NCBI RefSeq assembly: GCF_002265625.1
Contig: NZ_NOVE01000005.1
Location: 1-64,000 of the forward strand
From: Prevotella sp. 885
GTDB lineage: Bacteria > Bacteroidota > Bacteroidia > Bacteroidales > Bacteroidaceae
DNA length: 64,000 bases
Direction: 5' to 3'
The notes beneath the pieces were generated by a model that searched no databases, had not been told where the DNA came from, and saw only the letters and a program-made list of their open reading frames with translations. The first letter of the stretch is position 1. The number at the start of each line of letters is the position of its first letter. Positions 1 through 8,621 of the stretch are shown here, in pieces. The position numbers and the translations under genes were made by a program.

Positions 1-67
1 CGATATCGAAATTGTCTAGTATTTCTTTGGGAAGAACTAGACGGGCTAATTGTTCAAGCATGTTCAT
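1..67 (-). CDS. Probable transposase, N-terminal end only (runs off the window)
   Basis: Reading leftward from an ATG at 67, 22 codons are open to the window edge and begin MNMLEQLARLVLPKEILDNF. This short leucine-rich start, with LPKEIL(D) near residue 12, resembles the N-terminal module of ISAon1-type transposases of Bacteroidetes; that is recall of a family pattern, not a search result. A second in-frame ATG lies at 61. A TATCTTTGC -7 box sits directly upstream at 71-79, so the leader would be almost absent. No terminal inverted repeat can be identified because the other end is outside the window. It could be any small protein; the call is tentative. Confidence 0.4.
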   Translation of the reverse strand, partial: MNMLEQLARLVLPKEILDNFDI

Positions 68-70
68 AAT

Positions 71-79
71 GCAAAGATA
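71..79 (-). promoter_or_regulatory. Bacteroidetes -7 promoter box (TATCTTTGC)
   Basis: Read on the minus strand this is TATCTTTGC, an exact match to the TAnnTTTGC element of the Bacteroidetes primary sigma factor. It lies just upstream of the partial ORF starting at 67. No convincing -33 TTG is seen at the usual distance. Confidence 0.45.
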
Positions 80-202
80 CAAAATACTATGAAATAAAAA
101 ACACCCCCAGTACTTTTCCGCTGACCCACTACAGCTCGACTGATACAATGGATTAAATATCGCTTTTATCATGCCATTGACATGCAAAAAGCAAGACATC
201 AG

Positions 203-243
203 GGCATTTGGTTTTTACAAAAATAAACCAAATGCCTTTTTTT
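203..243 (+). terminator. Rho-independent terminator
   Basis: GGCATTTGGTTT (203-214) pairs with AAACCAAATGCC (225-236) around a 10-base loop, followed by a run of seven T. It separates the IS edge from the promoter of the lipoprotein gene at 463. No plus-strand gene that it would end is visible in the window. Confidence 0.75.
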
Positions 244-319
244 GTGCCCACACAGTCAGTTTGTTTACAATAATTAGATTTCGTTAGAAATTCCTATAAA
301 TTATTCTATTTCTGAAGTG

Positions 320-351
320 TTGCAAATGTAAACTATATTACATATCTTTGC
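320..351 (+). promoter_or_regulatory. Promoter of the acidic lipoprotein gene
   Basis: TTG at 320-322, 20 bases, then TATCTTTGC at 343-351: a full match to the Bacteroidetes primary promoter. The predicted start of transcription is near 358, giving a leader of about 100 nt before the ATG at 463. The leader shows no strong hairpin to the eye. Confidence 0.75.
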
Positions 352-462
352 AACCACATAACCCAACAAGCCTCAAATCTTCGGATTTGTAAGCAAATAA
401 AGCGATAATGGTTATAATACATAACCTTCCATATTTTACTAACAACTAAAAAACCAAACATT

Positions 463-1524
463 ATGAGACGAAACATTCTTTATTCATTAATTATTGCCAT
501 CGCCTCATTAGGCTTCGTGGCATGTGACAGCGACGATAACGAGAAGCAGTCACAATTCCCTGACGGTGCAAAACCTTCCACAGAATTCACACTCGGCAAC
601 AACGCTGACGAGCAATATGCCAAGGACGCCATCAAGATGGACGTAAAGACTTGGGGTGACGGCAAGACTGAGCAGGAGTTCAACTCCATAGAGCTCTTCG
701 CAGACGGACACTTCCTCATCACCACACCAAAGGCAAAGAAGGCACAGCAGCAGACTGTCGGCGTGACACGCCAGGCTGACGGATCTACAGCAATCTTCAA
801 GAAGCATGGCACAGAGCGTATGAAGACACGCGCCGTTGACGCAGAAGGCACCATCATCATTGATAACGGCCTGTATATATACGGTACATACACACGCGTA
901 AAGGACGGCGTTTACCAGCTTAGCAACCAGACCACAATCCGCATCAAGGATAACGGCATCACCGGTTACGCCACCATTACGTACACCAACAGCTTCGGTG
1001 TGGACATCACCATCGTAGTAGACATCGACTTCCAGTATAAGCCAGACCCAGCTATACGCCAGCTCTGCCGCTCATGGAGAATGGACAGCTCGGAGACATG
1101 GCTTTACGCCAACGGCGTTTACTTCGCTTACGGCAAGCAATGGCTGAATCTCGGCAGAGTGTACCAGGAGGTAACCTTATCGCCTGAAGGCAAGCAATGG
1201 GACTTCGACGAGGATGACATCCTTGACGACAAGGACGACTACTGCTACCGCACCATCTTCTCGCCCTGCGGCACATTCGTTTGCTTCTATATGGACGGCG
1301 ACGTAGAGATTGGTCGTTGGGAATGGAAAGACACCAATTACGGCATCCTTCGCTGCTGGGAGCCGTTCGAAATCGGCGACTATGACGATGACGACGACGA
1401 TTACGCAGACGTAACAGTACGCTTCGACGGCAAGAAGATGCGCATTTATCAGGACTACATGGACGACGAAGACGACTTCCTGTTCCGCGTTCTGAACGTA
1501 AGCGAATTCTCAGCAAGATACTAA
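463..1524 (+). CDS. Acidic surface lipoprotein of unknown function
   Basis: This 353-residue protein begins with a type II signal peptide ending in GFVAC, so Cys21 should be lipidated. The following residues DSDDNE resemble the acidic export signal that sends Bacteroidetes lipoproteins to the cell surface (known for the group; inferred here). The rest is rich in beta-type sequence. The C-terminal half (about 195-353) has many aromatic residues and repeated acidic runs, including six consecutive Asp near residue 310 and DDEDD near 340, and may be a lipocalin-like barrel. I recognise no family and no catalytic motif. It is monocistronic, with its own promoter at 320-351 and a strong terminator at 1590-1657. 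The acidic runs could bind cations, but nothing shows that directly. Confidence 0.8.
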   Translation: MRRNILYSLIIAIASLGFVACDSDDNEKQSQFPDGAKPSTEFTLGNNADEQYAKDAIKMDVKTWGDGKTEQEFNSIELFADGHFLITTPKAKKAQQQTVGVTRQADGSTAIFKKHGTERMKTRAVDAEGTIIIDNGLYIYGTYTRVKDGVYQLSNQTTIRIKDNGITGYATITYTNSFGVDITIVVDIDFQYKPDPAIRQLCRSWRMDSSETWLYANGVYFAYGKQWLNLGRVYQEVTLSPEGKQWDFDEDDILDDKDDYCYRTIFSPCGTFVCFYMDGDVEIGRWEWKDTNYGILRCWEPFEIGDYDDDDDDYADVTVRFDGKKMRIYQDYMDDEDDFLFRVLNVSEFSARY

Positions 1525-1589
1525 TGCAGAGAATGATGAAATTTTATAACTCGAAACAATTGAGGTATAATTAGGATAATATAGGTTTT

Positions 1590-1657
1590 AGCAGTGCAAA
1601 CTGATGGGGAAGCATGACTTTCTGCATCCCCATACAGTCAGCACTGCTTTCTTTTTA
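1590..1657 (+). terminator. Long two-part terminator hairpin after the lipoprotein gene
   Basis: AGCAGTGC..ACTG.ATGGGGA pairs with TCCCCAT.CAGT..GCACTGCT with two small internal loops, followed by a T-rich tract (TTTCTTTTT). It sits 65 bases past the stop codon of the lipoprotein gene. Confidence 0.8.
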
Positions 1658-1691
1658 TTGGCATCATAATAAGATTACGGATTTTTATGTG

Positions 1692-1700
1692 TAACTTTGC
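1692..1700 (+). promoter_or_regulatory. -7 promoter box (TAACTTTGC) that fixes the antiporter start
   Basis: TAACTTTGC matches TAnnTTTGC exactly. It lies downstream of an in-frame ATG at 1687, so that ATG would be untranscribed. The start of the antiporter is therefore the ATG at 1726, with a leader of about 20 nt. No clear -33 TTG is visible. Confidence 0.6.
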
Positions 1701-1725
1701 ATTATACAAATATACACATAATTAT

Positions 1726-3885
1726 ATGACCGACATCGCCAGCTATTTTCCGATAACCAACCCCACAATCATCTTCTTCGTGGTGCTGCTTATCATCCTT
1801 TTCGCCCCTATCATCATGGGCAAGCTGCGCATCCCCCACATCATCGGCATGGTGTTGGCTGGCGTTGCCGTGGGCAAGTATGGATTCAACATCCTTGAAC
1901 GCGACAACTCCTTCGAGCTGTTCGGCAAAGTGGGACTCTACTATATCATGTTCCTTGCTTCCCTTGAGATGGATACCGACGGCGTGCGCCGAAACAAGGG
2001 ACGGTTCGGCGTCTTCGGACTGCTGACATTCGCCATTCCGCTGATTATCACTTACGTAGCAAGCCTCACCCTGCTCCATTACTCACAGATAGCCTCATTG
2101 CTCCTTGGATGCATCATGGCGTCAAACACACTCATTGCCTACCCCATCGTGGGACGTTACGGCCTGCAGAAGAAGCCCAGCGTGGTGCTTTCGGTAGGTT
2201 CGTCGATGATAGCCCTGCTGCTGGCGCTCTTCGTACTGGCAGCCGTCGTGGAGGCATACAAGGGCGAGACCACATTCGGGTTCTGGCTATGGTTCGCGGG
2301 CAAGTTTGTGCTTTACAGCGTGGCGCTGGCGCTCATCATCCCTCGCCTTACACGCTGGTTCTTGAGAAGCTATAGCGATGCCGTCATGCAGTTCATATTC
2401 GTGCTTGCCATCCTCTTCATGAGCGCCACGCTCGGCGAGTCGGTTGGCATAGAAGGCATCTTCGGTGCGTTCCTCTCCGGACTGATTCTCAACCGCTACA
2501 TACCGCACGTATCGCCGTTGATGAACCGCATCGAGTTTATCGGCAACGCCCTCTTCATCCCCTACTTTCTTATCGGCGTTGGCATGCTCATCAACGTGCG
2601 CATGCTCTTCCAAGGCGGCAACATCCTCATGGTGGTGCTTATCGTGGCCGGATTCGGCACGTTGGGCAAGGCACTCGCAGCCTATATCGCCAGCAAGCTG
2701 TTCCGTCTGCCGATATCATCGGGCAACATGATGTTCGGTCTGACGTCGGCGCATGCGGCAGGAGCCATCGCCATGCTGATGATTGGCATGAACATCGAGA
2801 CAGCGCCCGGACAGTCGCTCGTCAATGACGACATGCTCAACGGCATCGTCATAATGATTCTCTTCACTTGCATCATATCGTCCATGATTACGGAACAAGC
2901 CGCACAGCAGATCACGCTGCGCGACAAGGAAATAGCAGACGAGAAGGACACGAAGCTGACGGAAGAGAAGATTCTCATCCCGATGAAGTATCCTGAGTAT
3001 GCCCAGCGCCTCGTGAACGTGGCTATGATGATGCGCAACGCCAAGAACACGACGACGCTCGTGGGTCTGAACGTGGTTTACGACGATGAAGACATGCGCA
3101 GACACCAGGAGCAGGGACAGCAACTGCTCGACCGCATGGCAAAGTACGCCGCATCTGCCGACATGACCATGACCACGCAGGTGCGTGTGGCTGCCAACAT
3201 CGCCAACGGCATCAGACATGCCTTCAAGGAATTCCGCGCCACCGACGTGCTCATCGGTATGCACATGCACAAGGAGGTGTCGCAGAAGTTCTGGGGCGCC
3301 TTCCATCAGAGCCTCTTCAACGGCCTCAACTCGCAGATAATAATGGCGCGTCTCTGCCAGCCCCTCTCCACCATACGCCGCATACACGTGGCTGTTCCGT
3401 CAAGGGCACAGTTCGAGCCGGGCTTCTATCGCTGGCTGGAGCGTGTCTGCCGTCTCGCCATGAATATGGAGTGCCAGACCGAGTTCTACGGTCGCGACGA
3501 CGTGCTGCCCCTCATCGAGCAATACATCCGCAACCGCCATTCCGCAATGCGCGTATCGCTGAGACGTATGGACCACTGGATGGAGATGCCACAGATAGCC
3601 TCATCCATATCAGATGACCATCTCTTCATAGTCGTGACGGCGCGTAAGGGCACCGTGTCGCACAAGAACGCCTTGGAACGACTGCCGGACGAGATACAGA
3701 ACCACTTCTCCGGAAAGAACATCATGATTATCTTCCCCGACCAGCACGGCGACGCAATGGAGGAGATGACCTTCGCACAGTCGCAGCATACCGAGGACAT
3801 GAGCCTGTACGAAACCATGCACAAGTGGGTTGGCAGGAAAATAACGTGGGTAAGAAGAAAGCTATATAAACTGACAAAACATTAA
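1726..3885 (+). CDS. CPA2-type cation/proton antiporter with C-terminal cytosolic domain
   Basis: This 719-residue inner-membrane protein starts MTDIASYFPITNP. Residues about 1-400 hold around 12 hydrophobic segments of the Na+/H+ exchanger fold, including the family's LRIPHIIGMVLAGVAVGK near the N-terminus and LFIPYFLIGVGMLINV further on. Residues about 415-719 are soluble and may contain universal-stress-like subdomains, a common arrangement in Bacteroidetes members. It should exchange Na+ or K+ for H+ across the inner membrane; the ion cannot be told from sequence. The LolD-like gene starts 15 bases after its stop, so the two are probably cotranscribed. I chose the start at 1726 because the promoter box overlaps the region before it. 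Confidence 0.87.
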   Translation: MTDIASYFPITNPTIIFFVVLLIILFAPIIMGKLRIPHIIGMVLAGVAVGKYGFNILERDNSFELFGKVGLYYIMFLASLEMDTDGVRRNKGRFGVFGLLTFAIPLIITYVASLTLLHYSQIASLLLGCIMASNTLIAYPIVGRYGLQKKPSVVLSVGSSMIALLLALFVLAAVVEAYKGETTFGFWLWFAGKFVLYSVALALIIPRLTRWFLRSYSDAVMQFIFVLAILFMSATLGESVGIEGIFGAFLSGLILNRYIPHVSPLMNRIEFIGNALFIPYFLIGVGMLINVRMLFQGGNILMVVLIVAGFGTLGKALAAYIASKLFRLPISSGNMMFGLTSAHAAGAIAMLMIGMNIETAPGQSLVNDDMLNGIVIMILFTCIISSMITEQAAQQITLRDKEIADEKDTKLTEEKILIPMKYPEYAQRLVNVAMMMRNAKNTTTLVGLNVVYDDEDMRRHQEQGQQLLDRMAKYAASADMTMTTQVRVAANIANGIRHAFKEFRATDVLIGMHMHKEVSQKFWGAFHQSLFNGLNSQIIMARLCQPLSTIRRIHVAVPSRAQFEPGFYRWLERVCRLAMNMECQTEFYGRDDVLPLIEQYIRNRHSAMRVSLRRMDHWMEMPQIASSISDDHLFIVVTARKGTVSHKNALERLPDEIQNHFSGKNIMIIFPDQHGDAMEEMTFAQSQHTEDMSLYETMHKWVGRKITWVRRKLYKLTKH

Positions 3886-3900
3886 CATCCGAAGAAAATT

Positions 3901-4593
3901 ATGATAGACATAAAGAACATAACCAAGAGTTTCGGCTCCCTCCAGGTGCTCAAGGGCATCAATCTGCATATCAACAAGGGCGAGGTGGTAAGCATTGTCG
4001 GACCGAGCGGTGCCGGCAAGACCACGCTGCTGCAGATAATGGGCACACTCGACAAGGCGGACAGCGGATCCATTATGGTGGACGGTGTGGACGTAGGCAA
4101 GCTGAGTTCGTCAGAGCTGAGCAAGTTCCGCAACGGTCATATCGGCTTCGTGTTCCAGTTTCATCAGCTCCTTCCTGAGTTCACGGCGCTGGAGAACATC
4201 ACCATCCCCGCATACATCGGAGGCAAGAACCCGAAGGAAGCCAAGGAACGCGCCATGGAACTGCTGGAGTTTATGGGACTGGCAGACCGCGCTTCGCACA
4301 AGCCCGCAGAACTTTCAGGCGGCGAGAAGCAGCGTGTGGCAGTGGCTCGCGCTCTCGTAAACAATCCTGCCGTGGTATTCGCTGACGAGCCTTCAGGTTC
4401 GCTCGACTCGAAGAACAAGGCAGAACTCCACCAGCTGTTCTTCGATTTGCGTGACAAGTTCGGACAGACCTTCGTCATCGTCACACACGACGAACACCTC
4501 GCCTCCATCACCGACCGCACCATTCACATCGTGGACGGACGCATCGTGGAGCCGGAGAAAGAACAATCTGATTCATCAGAAATTTCAGAATAA
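3901..4593 (+). CDS. ABC transporter ATP-binding protein, LolD/FtsE-like
   Basis: This 230-residue ATPase shows Walker A (GPSGAGKTT near 36), Q-loop ([17 protein letters not shown]), signature [19 protein letters not shown], Walker [13 protein letters not shown] and the H-loop VTHDEH. The [10 protein letters not shown] stretch and short length fit the LolD/MacB/FtsE branch, which pairs with FtsX-type permeases; LolD drives lipoprotein release from the inner membrane. No permease gene is adjacent, so its partner is encoded elsewhere and the substrate is uncertain. It lies between the antiporter and the S1-domain gene, with gaps of 15 and 28 bases, which suggests one transcript ending at the terminator at 5528. 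Confidence 0.88.
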   Translation: MIDIKNITKSFGSLQVLKGINLHINKGEVVSIVGPSGAGKTTLLQIMGTLDKADSGSIMVDGVDVGKLSSSELSKFRNGHIGFVFQFHQLLPEFTALENITIPAYIGGKNPKEAKERAMELLEFMGLADRASHKPAELSGGEKQRVAVARALVNNPAVVFADEPSGSLDSKNKAELHQLFFDLRDKFGQTFVIVTHDEHLASITDRTIHIVDGRIVEPEKEQSDSSEISE

Positions 4594-4621
4594 TATAAAA
4601 AATCACCCTAACATATATTAT

Positions 4622-5458
4622 ATGATAAAACTTGGAGATTACAATAAGATGACCGTAGTCAAGGAAGTTGACTTCGGAATTTATCTCGACGGCGGCGACG
4701 AGGGAGAGATTCTGATGCCGTCACGTTACGTACCAGAGGGCGTCAAGCCCGGCGACGAGCTGGAGGTGTTTGTCTATCTTGACCAGGACGAACGTCCGGT
4801 CGCCACTACTGAGCATCCGCTTTGCAAGGTCGGCGACTTCGCTTACCTTGAGGTAGCGTGGGTGAACGAGTACGGCGCATTCCTCAACTGGGGACTCATG
4901 AAGGACCTTTTCTGTCCGTTCCGCGAACAGAAGATGCGCATGCAGAAGGGCGAGAAATACATCGTACACGTACATATCGACGAGGACAGCTATCGCATCG
5001 TGGCTTCAGCAAAGGTGGAACGCTACTTCAGCGAACGCCATCCCTACTACAAGAACGGACAGGAAGTAGAACTTCTGGTGTGGCAGAAGACTGAGATGGG
5101 ATTCAAGGTCATCATTGATAACTGCTACCCCGGACTGGTATACGAAGACCAGGTGTTCCGCTATCTGCACACCGGCGACCGTGTGAAGGGATATATATCT
5201 ACGGTTCGTCCAGACGGAAAGATTGACGTGACGCTGCAGCCGACGGGCCGCCAGCAGACACTCGACTTCTCCGAAACGCTCCTACAGTATCTGCGCGACA
5301 ACGGCGGACACTGCGACCTTGGCGACAAGAGTGACGCCGAGGACATCAAGCATCGCTTCCAGGTGAGCAAGAAGGTGTATAAGCGTGCGGTGGGCGACCT
5401 GTATAAGCGCCGACTCATTACCATCTCCGACAACGGAATAACGCTCATCGGAGAATAA
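4622..5458 (+). CDS. CvfB-like S1 RNA-binding protein
   Basis: This 278-residue protein begins MIKLGDYNKMTVVKEVDFGI and contains consecutive S1-like beta-barrel segments: about 1-60 (DFGIYLDGGDEGEILMPSRY), 65-135 (VNEYGAFLNWGLMKDLFCPF) and 145-210 (KTEMGFKVIIDNCYPGLVY). A winged-helix domain at about 220-278 ends the protein. This is the architecture of CvfB/YitL proteins, cytosolic RNA-binding factors that affect virulence and RNA metabolism in Firmicutes; the role in Bacteroidetes is unknown. A longer reading frame opens upstream at 4451, but it overlaps the end of the ATPase gene and its extra residues are low-complexity, so the ATG at 4622 is preferred. Confidence 0.85.
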   Translation: MIKLGDYNKMTVVKEVDFGIYLDGGDEGEILMPSRYVPEGVKPGDELEVFVYLDQDERPVATTEHPLCKVGDFAYLEVAWVNEYGAFLNWGLMKDLFCPFREQKMRMQKGEKYIVHVHIDEDSYRIVASAKVERYFSERHPYYKNGQEVELLVWQKTEMGFKVIIDNCYPGLVYEDQVFRYLHTGDRVKGYISTVRPDGKIDVTLQPTGRQQTLDFSETLLQYLRDNGGHCDLGDKSDAEDIKHRFQVSKKVYKRAVGDLYKRRLITISDNGITLIGE

Positions 5459-5527
5459 AAGAAAAAGAAAACAAGAGGTCAATATGGAAGTTATCGGAAT
5501 TTAAAAAGAAGCTAATCCATATACAAT

Positions 5528-5564
5528 AAAAGGCTGCGGCAATCACTTGCTGCAGCCTTTTTAA
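5528..5564 (+). terminator. Rho-independent terminator after the CvfB-like gene
   Basis: AAAAGGCTGC and GCAGCCTTTTT form a strong stem around a short loop with a T tail. It closes the antiporter-ATPase-S1 transcript. Confidence 0.85.
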
Positions 5565-5777
5565 AAATCTTATCGGTTTCGTTATGGGCATTACTTGTGT
5601 GATTCTTTATTTGTAACATCTGTACATATTACTGTCTACTTTCTGTTCTGCTTTACTGGAAATATGCCCATATTATTCTCTCAATCTATTCGTGCTTTTG
5701 AAATTAATAGGTTGATGAAAAAGTATGGCACCCCACACTTTTGATATCACAAAGATATAGAAAAAGTTCGAAAAAAA

Positions 5778-5835
5778 GTGTCTGATTCCTATGCGTATGT
5801 GTCCGATTCCCTTGATTTAGGTGTCTGATTCCTAT
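5778..5835 (-). repeat. Three direct repeats at 21-22 bp spacing in the 3' region of the AraC-type gene
   Basis: GTGTCTGATTCCTAT (5778), GTGTCCGATTCCCTT (5799) and GTGTCTGATTCCTAT (5821) follow one another with different 6-7 base spacers. An inverted half unit (ATCGGAC at 5838-5844) pairs with the middle copy. The repeats lie within 85 bases after the stop codon of the gene that ends at 5861 on the minus strand. The rest of the 400-base gap (5459-5860) holds the terminator at 5528 and otherwise AT-rich sequence with no gene that I can see. I do not recognise the motif. Confidence 0.75.
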
Positions 5836-5860
5836 CAAATCGGACAACTAAGGGTATTTT

Positions 5861-7018
5861 TCACTCGTCTTCATACGAATTTTGCCCCTTTTGTTCCTCC
5901 ATATCTAACTTTTCTCTCCACTGCTTTGGCGACATTCCGAGCTTGTCGCTGAAGATTTTGTAGAGCTGGCTACGTGACGAAAAGCCGCAGGAAGAGGAGA
6001 TGGTGTCGTTGCTGTACTCCGGATGCGCAGCTATCATCTTCTGGGCTTCCACCAGTCGGATGTCGGAAAGCCAGATACGGAATGTGGAATGCAGATGCAG
6101 GTCAAAATACTCGCTCAGTTCGCGACGCGAAAGAAAAACCTCACGCGACACCTTTGAAATATTAGTGCTCGAGTCGCGATAACCGCCTTCTTTCACCCAT
6201 TTATCCAATGCCATACCCACCTTCTCCGCCATTTCTGCAGGGTAAAGCACAGATTCTTTCTCCTTATTGTCCGAATCATCATCAGCTCCGCACGATTCTT
6301 CATTCGACACATCCTCATCGAGCACGTCCCTGATGGATGCCATGCCGAAACCGAGATAGACAAAGCAGAGGACGTAAAAGAAGATAGCAAAGAGTCCGAA
6401 CGGAGCTATTATGAAAAGCAAAGGTCGCCAGACTATCGCAATGACAAGCACGGACAATGTGGTGCTCATCAGCAGATAGGCAGAGCCGACAAAGCGCTTG
6501 TATGGTACGATGTCGCCACCGGTCTCGTTGATTACCCTCTTACGGCTACGCTTTATAGCCTTCCACGGAACAAGCACAAACACAGTCATTACCACGAAGT
6601 ACACGGCATGCATTATGGGTTGCACGTATGGCATCTCCAGACAGCCGTTTCTCAGCCACCCTATAAAAAACAGCAATAGTATGAGAAAGGTACACATGGC
6701 TCCGAACAACACATAGCTACGGAATCGCCGACGGTCGCCTTCAAGTCCGAGTACTGAGCCGGAGAAGAGAAAGGCAGCGGGAGTATAGAAGAGGATGTTC
6801 ACCACCGTGGCGCCGGCGTCAGTGGTGGCACGGATGGAAAAGCGCATCTGAAGAAAATAATGGAGAGCAAGAAGGAGTACGGCAGTGACCAGCATCCAGC
6901 GGGAACGCTCATATCTGCGATTTGTACCTTCCTGTATGAAATACGACACTATTATTATAGGCGCTAATAACAGTGACACAAGAAAGCAAGTGTATTGTAA
7001 TAGAAGAAGATTAGTCAT
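5861..7018 (-). CDS. Membrane-bound AraC-family transcriptional regulator
   Basis: This 385-residue protein has six or seven hydrophobic segments in residues 1-225 (for example TCFLVSLLLAPIIIVSYF and LLFIIAPFGLFAIFFYVLCF), an acidic linker at about 230-255 (ADDDSDNKEKE) and a C-terminal AraC-type double helix-turn-helix at about 285-372. The second helix pair is clear (SNDTISSSCGFSSRSQLYKI followed by GMSPKQWREK). Such proteins are thought to sense a signal at the membrane and bind DNA from there. It is divergent from the GH16-GH123 pair, with 200 bases between the starts, so it is a plausible regulator of that pair. The effector is unknown. Confidence 0.88.
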   Translation of the reverse strand: MTNLLLLQYTCFLVSLLLAPIIIVSYFIQEGTNRRYERSRWMLVTAVLLLALHYFLQMRFSIRATTDAGATVVNILFYTPAAFLFSGSVLGLEGDRRRFRSYVLFGAMCTFLILLLFFIGWLRNGCLEMPYVQPIMHAVYFVVMTVFVLVPWKAIKRSRKRVINETGGDIVPYKRFVGSAYLLMSTTLSVLVIAIVWRPLLFIIAPFGLFAIFFYVLCFVYLGFGMASIRDVLDEDVSNEESCGADDDSDNKEKESVLYPAEMAEKVGMALDKWVKEGGYRDSSTNISKVSREVFLSRRELSEYFDLHLHSTFRIWLSDIRLVEAQKMIAAHPEYSNDTISSSCGFSSRSQLYKIFSDKLGMSPKQWREKLDMEEQKGQNSYEDE

Positions 7019-7156
7019 ATCGGTAAATGTATTTCTGAAATATTTTTATATCAACCTATCAGTACACAAAATTACATTAATTTTTAGATTTTCAGTCGTT
7101 TAGCTTTATAAAAATACGCCATAACTTAAAAAAAGAATCACAAAACAAGGTTTTCC

Positions 7157-7187
7157 TTTGTCAACCGGATAAATAACCTTACCTTTA
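7157..7187 (+). promoter_or_regulatory. Promoter of the GH16-GH123 operon
   Basis: TTTG at 7157-7160, 19 bases, then TACCTTTA at 7180-7187. The -7 box departs from consensus at one base (A in place of G), which would suit a promoter needing activation. The leader would be about 25-30 nt. Confidence 0.55.
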
Positions 7188-7220
7188 CATAAACATTACT
7201 TATACATATAAAAACTAATC

Positions 7221-8588
7221 ATGAAACAGAATCATATCATACCCATAGCATTGTGCATAAGCGCAATGTCAGCAGTCTCGCCCGTATTGGCTCAGTCTGA
7301 CAACGTAAAACTGGAAATTAACGCCATCGGCGGACACATAGTTGGCGACGACTTTTCGGGCGTACCGACCACAGTGGCAAAGGGCAAGCCCATCTATCTT
7401 ATGCCTGTGGCTCCTGCCGAGGGTTATCAGCTGAAGGGCGTGAAGGTGCGCCACGGACAGAACATCAAGGGCGGACAATACGTTGACGGCGTGAAGCAGT
7501 GGGACGAGTATGACGTGACGGACGCTGAAGCGGACGAAACATTCACCATCGACGGCAAGAACGTAGACGGCGACGTGCTGGTAACGGCGGTGTTCGAGCC
7601 GGACGGAACGGAGGAATACAAGCTGGTGTTCGCCGATGAATTCAACGGCGAGGACGGTACGATGCCGAACGAAGCCAACTGGAGCCGCTGCTCACGCGAG
7701 AATCCCACATGGAAACGCTTCACTGCGCAGACCAAAGAGGGCCAGAAGCGCACGGCGAACATCAAGGACGGCAATCTCGTGACACGCTGCATAGCCAACG
7801 ACATCGACGAGGAAGGCAACGTGGACATGATAAGCGGTGCCGTGGAAAGCGCCGGAAAGATGAACTTCACGTACGGACGCATCGAGGGACGACTGCGCAC
7901 TACGCCGCATACGGGCAACTTCCCCGCCTTCTGGATGATGCCGCAGGACGGTTCGGCAGGATGGCCGACGTGCGGTGAGATTGACCTTTGGGAACAGATC
8001 GACGCTGACGGACGCACTTACCACACCGTTCACACACACGTTACTTACGACCTCAATCAGGCAAAGCCTAACTCCGGTGGCATTTACACCAATGCTGCAG
8101 ACTATCATGTCATAGCTATGGAATGGGAGCCGGAGCTTCTCTCATGGTTCGTTGACGGCGTGAAGGTGTTCTCATACGCAAAGTCGAAGAACGCCGACAT
8201 GCTCAACAAGGGACAGTGGCCCTTCGACAAGCCTTTCTATCTTATCCTCAATCAGAGTGTAGGCGACGGCTCGTGGGCACGTCCTTGTGACATTTCGTTC
8301 ACGTACGAGACCTTCTTCGATTATGTACGACTGTATCAGAAGGACGGACAAAACGCCACTCTCCCACCCTCAACAGCCATCGGCAACATCAATACGGACA
8401 ACCTCCGCAACGTGGACGTCTTTGCCACGGACGGCGGCATACGCATCGTAACGCCCGAAGAGCGCATCGTTACCATCAACGACATAGCCGGACGCACGGC
8501 TTTCCGAGGCATGGTGCAGGGCAATAAGGACATCCGCCTCGACAAGGGCGTGTACATGGTGGAAGGAAAGAAGATAATGGTGAAGTAA
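7221..8588 (+). CDS. Secreted GH16 glycoside hydrolase (beta-glucanase/laminarinase type)
   Basis: This 455-residue protein has a signal peptide ending near PVLAQ (residues 1-25). A beta-rich N-terminal module (about 28-127) is followed by a GH16 jelly-roll domain at about 130-375. The catalytic signature E-x-D-x-x-E is present as GEIDLWE, with Glu253, Asp255 and Glu258; known GH16 enzymes use the two Glu as nucleophile and acid/base to cut beta-1,3 or beta-1,3-1,4 glucans and related polymers. The last ~65 residues (TINDIAGRTAFRG...LDKGVYMVEGKKIMVK) look like a type IX secretion C-terminal sorting domain, so export to or beyond the outer membrane is likely. The exact polysaccharide cannot be read from sequence. 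The GH123-like gene follows after 33 bases. Confidence 0.88.
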   Translation: MKQNHIIPIALCISAMSAVSPVLAQSDNVKLEINAIGGHIVGDDFSGVPTTVAKGKPIYLMPVAPAEGYQLKGVKVRHGQNIKGGQYVDGVKQWDEYDVTDAEADETFTIDGKNVDGDVLVTAVFEPDGTEEYKLVFADEFNGEDGTMPNEANWSRCSRENPTWKRFTAQTKEGQKRTANIKDGNLVTRCIANDIDEEGNVDMISGAVESAGKMNFTYGRIEGRLRTTPHTGNFPAFWMMPQDGSAGWPTCGEIDLWEQIDADGRTYHTVHTHVTYDLNQAKPNSGGIYTNAADYHVIAMEWEPELLSWFVDGVKVFSYAKSKNADMLNKGQWPFDKPFYLILNQSVGDGSWARPCDISFTYETFFDYVRLYQKDGQNATLPPSTAIGNINTDNLRNVDVFATDGGIRIVTPEERIVTINDIAGRTAFRGMVQGNKDIRLDKGVYMVEGKKIMVK

Positions 8589-8621
8589 AACAAACGTATA
8601 GACATATAATAATAACGAGAT

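Noticed and set aside
1052..1516. 154-codon Arg-rich frame opposite the first lipoprotein
   Set aside because: The Arg/Ser-rich product is what results from reading Asp/Glu-rich codons on the other strand.
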